From the NCBI GenBank assembly GCA_024404395.1, contig JAKSPZ010000013.1, positions 1 to 10,406 of the forward strand: a DNA stretch of 10,406 nt. The letters run 5' to 3'. The DNA comes from Clostridia bacterium. Lineage in GTDB: Bacteria > Bacillota > Clostridia > Christensenellales > Aristaeellaceae. Below, in pieces: positions 7,137-10,406 of the stretch (the stretch's first letter is position 1; each line of letters starts with the position of its first letter). The notes under the pieces are model-generated. The model saw nothing but the letters and a program-made list of their open reading frames with translations. It did no database searches and was not told where the DNA came from. The position numbers were made by a program, and so were the translations under genes.

Positions 7137-8278
7137 CGCTTGTCACCTCGAGTCAAAGGTTCAAAAATATGGTATTCGCATTCGATGCGTCCGTTGTAGT
7201 AGCGGCGGCGGCGCTGGGCGTAATGGCCGTAGGCGCGCTCGAAGCCCATGTCGCCGGAGAACACGCACACGGACCACTCGGGGTGGCGCTCGTGGAGGAT
7301 GCCCAGCTGACGGGCGATGGAATGGGCGGCGCGTTTGTTATCCAGACGCTCGCCGTAGGGGGGATTGGCGACGAACACGCCGGGGTCGCCGGCGCGGGTC
7401 ACATCGCGAAGGTCCTTGACCTCCAGCGTGATCCTTCCCGCAAGACCTGCCTGTTTGATGTGGCGCTTGGCAAGCTCGATGGCTTCGGGGTTGATGTCGG
7501 AGCCCGCGACGCGCAGGGGGCGCTTCAGACCCTCTTCGAACTTCATCTTCGCTTCCGTGCGGATGGCCTCGATCTGCTCGTAGTTGCGGGCGACCACCGG
7601 CCAGGATTCCATGGCGAAGGTGCGGGTCAGTCCCGGGGCGCGGTTCAGCGCGATGAAGGCGGCCTCCACCAGCAGGGTACCCGTGCCGCAGCAGGGATCG
7701 TAGAAGGCCTCTTTGGGATGCCATCCGCTCTGGAGGACCAGGGCGGCAGCCAGGGTCTCGCGGAGGGGCGCTTCACCGTTCCAGGTGCGGTAGCCGCGCT
7801 TGGAGAGGGCGTCGCCCGAGGCATCCACGCAGACGACCACTTCGTCGTTGCGGATGGAAACGTCTATCTGGAAAAGCGCGCCGGTCTCGGAGAACCAGTC
7901 GGTGCCGTAGGCGCCCTTGAGGCGCTCGACCATGGCGCGTTTGACGATCTTCTGAACATCGGAGGGGCTCATCAGCGTGGACTTGACGCACTTGGCTCGG
8001 ATGGGGAAGCGGGCATCCTCGGGGAGCATCTTCTCCCACTCGATGGCCTTTACGCCTTCGAACAGATCGTCGTAGGTCTTCGCTTCGAACCTTGCCATCT
8101 CACGCATGATGCGGTCACAGGTGCGCAGCCAGAGATTGGCGCGGAAGGCGTCGTAGTAGCTGCCCTCGAAGGAGGCACCGCCCACGTCCATGACGTGCAC
8201 GTTCTGCATACCCAGGCGCTTCAGGTCGCGTCCGGTCATGCCTTCCAGACCGAATGCGGCGCTGGCAATCCATTTCAT
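7133..8278 (-). CDS. THUMP-domain class I SAM-dependent RNA methyltransferase (YpsC/RlmL family)
   Basis: The protein has 381 residues. The N-terminal ferredoxin-like plus THUMP region (about 1-160) opens with IASAAFGLEGMTGRDLKRLG (4-23), typical of the YpsC/RlmL-N family. It is followed by RGYRTWNGEAPLRETLAAAL (161-180). The Rossmann methyltransferase domain has the SAM-binding loop DPCCGTGTLLVEAA (194-207), the acidic motif II region GSDINPEAIELAK (259-271) and the catalytic NPPYGERL (305-312), the N-PP-Y signature of N2-guanine or N6-adenine methylation. Family members methylate guanine N2 in 23S rRNA. Its exact target here is inferred. It is the first gene of the leftward operon. GAGGAG at 8295-8290 lies 11 nt before the ATG. 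Its stop overlaps the next start as ATGA. Confidence 0.93.
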   Translation of the reverse strand: MKWIASAAFGLEGMTGRDLKRLGMQNVHVMDVGGASFEGSYYDAFRANLWLRTCDRIMREMARFEAKTYDDLFEGVKAIEWEKMLPEDARFPIRAKCVKSTLMSPSDVQKIVKRAMVERLKGAYGTDWFSETGALFQIDVSIRNDEVVVCVDASGDALSKRGYRTWNGEAPLRETLAAALVLQSGWHPKEAFYDPCCGTGTLLVEAAFIALNRAPGLTRTFAMESWPVVARNYEQIEAIRTEAKMKFEEGLKRPLRVAGSDINPEAIELAKRHIKQAGLAGRITLEVKDLRDVTRAGDPGVFVANPPYGERLDNKRAAHSIARQLGILHERHPEWSVCVFSGDMGFERAYGHYAQRRRRYYNGRIECEYHIFEPLTRGDKR

Positions 8279-8311
8279 TTACCGATTCACTCCTCAAAAT
8301 ACAGGGATCAT

Positions 8312-8336
8312 GGCGAATTACAGCCGTCTATTCGCC
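8312..8336 (-). other. 5'-leader stem-loop of the leftward operon transcript
   Basis: A perfect 7-bp inverted repeat, GGCGAAT and ATTCGCC, flanks an 11-nt loop. The predicted start site of the leftward promoter is the G at 8337, six bases after the -10 box. The transcript would therefore begin with one G immediately followed by this stem. A hairpin directly at a 5' end is known to slow 5'-dependent mRNA decay. The stem is far enough from the GAGGAG at 8295-8290 that it should not mask it. There is no U-run, so it is not a terminator. The pairing is seen in the sequence; the role is inferred. Confidence 0.5.
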
Positions 8337-8343
8337 CAAATAT

Positions 8344-8372
8344 ATTATAATCAAATTAGCCGACTTGGGCAA
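8344..8372 (-). promoter_or_regulatory. Sigma-A promoter of the leftward seven-gene operon
   Basis: On the minus strand the -35 box is TTGCCC (8372-8367) and the -10 box is a perfect TATAAT (8349-8344), with a 17-bp spacer. The likely start is G8337, giving a leader of about 59 nt before the ATG at 8278. The DNA upstream of the -35 (8374-8400) is A/T-rich and could act as an UP-like element. No other convincing promoter was found inside the downstream genes, which have gaps of 20 nt or less, so this promoter probably serves all seven. Confidence 0.75.
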
Positions 8373-8374
8373 GT
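8363..8374. promoter_or_regulatory. Perfect palindrome ACTTG-GG-CAAGT over the leftward -35 box
   Basis: A 5-bp inverted repeat with a 2-bp centre covers the whole leftward -35 hexamer (8372-8367). A protein bound here would block that promoter, so an operator is plausible. The half-site CAAGT also occurs in the palindrome at 8470-8486. A 5-bp repeat can arise by chance; position and half-site sharing are the only support. Confidence 0.35.
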
Positions 8375-8432
8375 AAAATTGAACTTTTAACGAAAGAAGC
8401 GGGATTTAATTTCCTATAAGAGGTATATTTGC

Positions 8433-8461
8433 TTGACGCACTCCACAATGTACGATATAAT
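8433..8461 (+). promoter_or_regulatory. Sigma-A promoter of the yerC-pcrA operon
   Basis: The -35 box is TTGACG (8433-8438) and the -10 box is a perfect TATAAT (8456-8461), with a 17-bp spacer. The start would lie near 8467-8469, giving a leader of about 40 nt to the yerC ATG at 8508. The ribosome-binding site is weak, with GGTG at 8499-8502 and 5 nt before the ATG. A strong promoter combined with a weak translation start is consistent with modest output. Confidence 0.8.
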
Positions 8462-8469
8462 TAGATTGA

Positions 8470-8486
8470 TAAGTTGTCACAAGTTA
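8470..8486. promoter_or_regulatory. Imperfect 17-bp palindrome downstream of the yerC start site (possible operator)
   Basis: The sequence TAAGTTGTCACAAGTTA is symmetric about C8478 except for one G/G pair at 8473 and 8483; its core TTGT-C-ACAA is perfect. It starts one to three bases after the predicted transcription start, a classic repressor position. The first product of this operon is a TrpR-related helix-turn-helix protein, so autoregulation is a reasonable guess. It does not contain the CTAG core of the E. coli trp operator. Confidence 0.4.
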
Positions 8487-8507
8487 CCATAAGAAAGTGG
8501 TGTTTAT

Positions 8508-8816
8508 ATGTATAATTCCCGCCTTCCCGAAGAGAGCGTTTCCCGTCTGGCCGATGCCTTCCTGTCGCTGAACAGCCGCGAGGAGTGCTACATGCTCTTT
8601 GAAGATTTGTTTACCATCCGCGAGGTGCAGGACCTGGCCCGCCGTCTGGATGTGGCCATCATGCTGCGCAACAAGGTGACCTATACCGATATCGTGGCAA
8701 AGACCGGCGTTTCCACGGCGACCATCGGCCGCGTGAACCGTTCCATCGTCTACGGTGCCGGTGGCTATGACTGCGTGCTGGATCGCCTTTCCGATACCGA
8801 GGAGCCCAAGGCATGA
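8508..8816 (+). CDS. yerC: YerC/YecD family TrpR-related DNA-binding protein
   Basis: The protein has 102 residues, the usual length for this TrpR-superfamily group. An all-helical N-terminal part includes EECYMLFEDLFTIREVQDLARRLDVAIML (25-53), which is characteristic of the family. The helix-turn-helix is TYTDIVAKTGVSTATIGRVN (58-77), followed by RSIVYGAGGYDCVLDRL (78-94). The Trp-binding function of true TrpR is not established for this group. It is probably a transcriptional regulator acting as a dimer. It is the promoter-proximal gene, and its TGA overlaps the pcrA ATG as ATGA. In Bacillus subtilis yerC also lies close to pcrA, which supports the assignment. Confidence 0.92.
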   Translation: MYNSRLPEESVSRLADAFLSLNSREECYMLFEDLFTIREVQDLARRLDVAIMLRNKVTYTDIVAKTGVSTATIGRVNRSIVYGAGGYDCVLDRLSDTEEPKA

Positions 8817-10406
8817 TCGATCTCAACAAACTGAATCCCGAGCAGCGTGCCGCCGTCGAACAGACGGAAGGCCCGCTGCTTGTTTTAGCAGGTGCGGGCA
8901 GCGGAAAGACCCGCGTGCTGACCTACCGCGTGGCGCTGCTGCTGGAAAAGGGCGTGGCACCGTGGAAGATCCTGGCCATCACCTTCACCAACAAGGCGGC
9001 GCGCGAGATGCAGGAGCGCGTGGAAGCCCTTGCGGGCGAAGCCTGCGATGATGCCTGGATCTCCACCTTCCATTCCGCCTGTGTCCGCATCCTCCGCCAG
9101 TGCATCGAGCGGCTGGGCTACAAGCGCTCCTTCACCATTTACGACGAGAGCGACTGCCAGACGCTGATCAAGAATATCCTCAAAAAGATGAACGTCACCG
9201 AAAAGGAGTACACGCCCAAGCAGGTGAAGTTCATTATTTCCGATGCAAAAAATACCGCGCTGGGTCCCGACGAGTGGCTGAAGCAGTCCGAGGGCACCTT
9301 CCGCGACAAGAAGCTCCGCGACATTTATGCGGAATACGAAAAGACCCTGAAGAGCAACAACGCCCTTGATTTCGACGATCTGCTCCTCAAGACCCTGTAC
9401 CTCCTGACCACCGATCCCGAGCTGCTCCGCTACTGGCAGAACCGCTTCCAGTATGTATTGGTCGATGAGTTTCAGGATACCAACGATGTGCAGTACGAGA
9501 TCGTCCACCTGCTGGCGTCGGAACATCGGAACCTGTGCATCGTGGGCGACGACGACCAGTCCATCTACGGCTGGCGCGGCGCCAATGTCGAGAATTTCTT
9601 CGCCTTTGAAAAGGATTTCCCCGAGTGCGTGACCGTCAAGCTGGAGCGCAACTACCGTTCCACCGGCAACATCCTTGATGCCGCCAATCAGGTCATCGCG
9701 CACAACGCGGGCCGAAAGGAAAAGATGCTGTGGACGGAGGCGGATGCGGGCGACCTCATCACCCTCTACACCGCGGCGGATGAGCGCACGGAGGCGGCTT
9801 TCATCTGCGGGCGCATCCAGAATCTGCTGAGAGATGGGACCAAGCCCGGTGAGATCGCCGTGCTGTACCGCACCAACGCACAGTCCCGACTGATCGAAGA
9901 ACAGCTGGTCAGGACCCGTTTGCCCTATCGTGTATTCGGCGGACAGAAGTTCTATGACCGCAAGGAAGTCAAGGACCTGCTGGGCTATCTGCGCTTGCTG
10001 GTCAACAACGACGACGATATCTCCCTGCGCCGCGTCATCAACGAGCCCAAGCGCGGCATCGGCGAATCCACCGTGGACAAGCTGGCGGAATACGCCGAGG
10101 AATGCGGTATGCCCATGATGACCGCCCTTTTCCTCACCGACGCTATCGATCTGGGTTCGAGACCCAAGAAACTGCTGGCGGCGTTCTCCGAGCTGCTGTT
10201 GTCGCTGGCCGCAGACGCCGAAAACATGAGCCCCGCCGAGGTGCTGGACATGGTCATCGAGCGCACGGGCTATGTGAAAGCACTGGAAGCGGGGAAGAGC
10301 GAGGAAGATCAGAGCCGCATCGAGAACATCAAGGAATTGCAGGGCTCTGTGACCCAGTTCACCGACACGCATCCCGGTGCGACCCTCTCCGATTATCTGG
10401 AGAACG
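8813..10406 (+). CDS. pcrA: ATP-dependent DNA helicase PcrA/UvrD (3' part outside window)
   Basis: The first 531 codons of an SF1A 3'-5' helicase are present, out of roughly 720-760 expected for PcrA. Motifs in order are the Q-motif LNPEQRAAVE (7-16), Walker A AGAGSGKT (26-33, Lys32), ITFTNKAAREM (motif Ia), STFHSACVRIL (motif Ib), Walker B VLVDEFQDTN (motif II, Asp218-Glu219), GDDDQSIYGWRGAN (motif III, 245-258) and LERNYRST (motif IV, 277-284), then VLYRTNAQSR and the 2B domain. YDRKEVKDLLGYLRLL and EPKRGIGESTVDKL are PcrA-like. It unwinds DNA in excision repair and removes RNA polymerase or recombinase filaments. The frame is open to the last base with no damage. The start overlaps the yerC stop, so translation is probably coupled. 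PcrA is preferred over Rep because of the phylum and the yerC neighbour. Confidence 0.95.
   Translation, partial: MIDLNKLNPEQRAAVEQTEGPLLVLAGAGSGKTRVLTYRVALLLEKGVAPWKILAITFTNKAAREMQERVEALAGEACDDAWISTFHSACVRILRQCIERLGYKRSFTIYDESDCQTLIKNILKKMNVTEKEYTPKQVKFIISDAKNTALGPDEWLKQSEGTFRDKKLRDIYAEYEKTLKSNNALDFDDLLLKTLYLLTTDPELLRYWQNRFQYVLVDEFQDTNDVQYEIVHLLASEHRNLCIVGDDDQSIYGWRGANVENFFAFEKDFPECVTVKLERNYRSTGNILDAANQVIAHNAGRKEKMLWTEADAGDLITLYTAADERTEAAFICGRIQNLLRDGTKPGEIAVLYRTNAQSRLIEEQLVRTRLPYRVFGGQKFYDRKEVKDLLGYLRLLVNNDDDISLRRVINEPKRGIGESTVDKLAEYAEECGMPMMTALFLTDAIDLGSRPKKLLAAFSELLLSLAADAENMSPAEVLDMVIERTGYVKALEAGKSEEDQSRIENIKELQGSVTQFTDTHPGATLSDYLEN

Larger units (their letters stand above)
8279..8507. 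other. Divergent intergenic control region
   Basis: These 229 bp separate the leftward methyltransferase operon from the rightward yerC-pcrA operon. The region is visibly AT-richer than the flanking genes. It contains two oppositely directed sigma-A-type promoters about 60 bp apart (centre to centre about 90 bp), two imperfect or perfect palindromes, a 5'-leader hairpin on the leftward transcript and both ribosome-binding sites. No protein-coding signal was found in it apart from a five-codon ATG frame (8311-8294, minus) that lacks a Shine-Dalgarno. No terminator-like hairpin with a T-run was seen. Confidence 0.85.

Noticed and set aside
5271..7199. A 642-codon open frame on the plus strand, opposite the GH127-like gene
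   Set aside because: Its translation is dominated by Gly, Val, Ala, Asp and His without any family motif. It mirrors the codon-position GC bias of the true gene on the other strand, which has recognisable family blocks.
8294..8311. A five-codon leader frame (MIPVF) in the leftward operon leader, ending in the ribosome-binding site of the methyltransferase gene
   Set aside because: No Shine-Dalgarno precedes it, its ATG abuts the base of the leader hairpin, and its codons do not suggest amino-acid attenuation.
8312..8336. The inverted repeat as a transcription terminator for an upstream gene
   Set aside because: There is no T-run after either arm, and both flanking genes are transcribed away from this region, so no terminator is expected.
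8885..10372. A 495-codon minus-strand open frame opposite pcrA
   Set aside because: The plus-strand frame from 8813 has all SF1A helicase motifs in order without interruption; the opposite frame has none and is a GC-bias shadow.

Overview
The window is a GC-rich stretch of a Bacillota chromosome, most likely an uncultured gut-type Clostridia (Oscillospirales or Christensenellales-like). I infer this from the gene families: a DnaD-domain protein beside a DnaI/DnaC-type helicase loader, a YerC/YecD TrpR-related protein upstream of PcrA, and a PrdX-type editing domain. Nearly every base is coding. No rRNA, tRNA, mobile element, CRISPR array or integration scar was seen.

Layout. Positions 1-8278 hold a tightly packed seven-gene operon on the minus strand. 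In transcription order it encodes a THUMP-domain RNA methyltransferase (8278-7133), a GH127-like protein (7136-5265), arginyl-tRNA synthetase ArgS (5244-3535), RmuC (3530-2436), a DnaD-domain protein (2434-1232), a DnaI/DnaC-like AAA+ helicase loader (1235-255) and a PrdX/ProX-type tRNA-editing domain that runs off the left edge (271-1). Junctions are ATGA overlaps, a 17-nt overlap or gaps of 1-20 nt, so translational coupling is likely. One good sigma-A promoter (8372-8344) can drive the whole unit, and its predicted transcript begins with a hairpin.

Positions 8279-8507 are a 229-bp divergent control region, clearly AT-richer than the rest. It carries two well-formed, oppositely directed sigma-A promoters and two palindromes with related half-sites: one sits on the leftward -35 box, the other just downstream of the rightward start site.

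Positions 8508-10406 are a rightward operon. The TrpR-related regulator YerC is joined by an ATGA overlap to the UvrD/PcrA helicase, which runs off the right edge. The right arm is repair/regulation. The left arm is translation quality (tRNA charging, tRNA editing, rRNA modification) plus replication restart/initiation (DnaD-like protein and loader) and RmuC.

The main oddity is the GH127-like protein. It sits in the middle of a housekeeping operon, has no signal peptide, and by motif comparison appears to have lost the family's Zn/Cys catalytic centre while gaining a different Cys cluster. No clearly new multi-gene defence or mobile system is visible.
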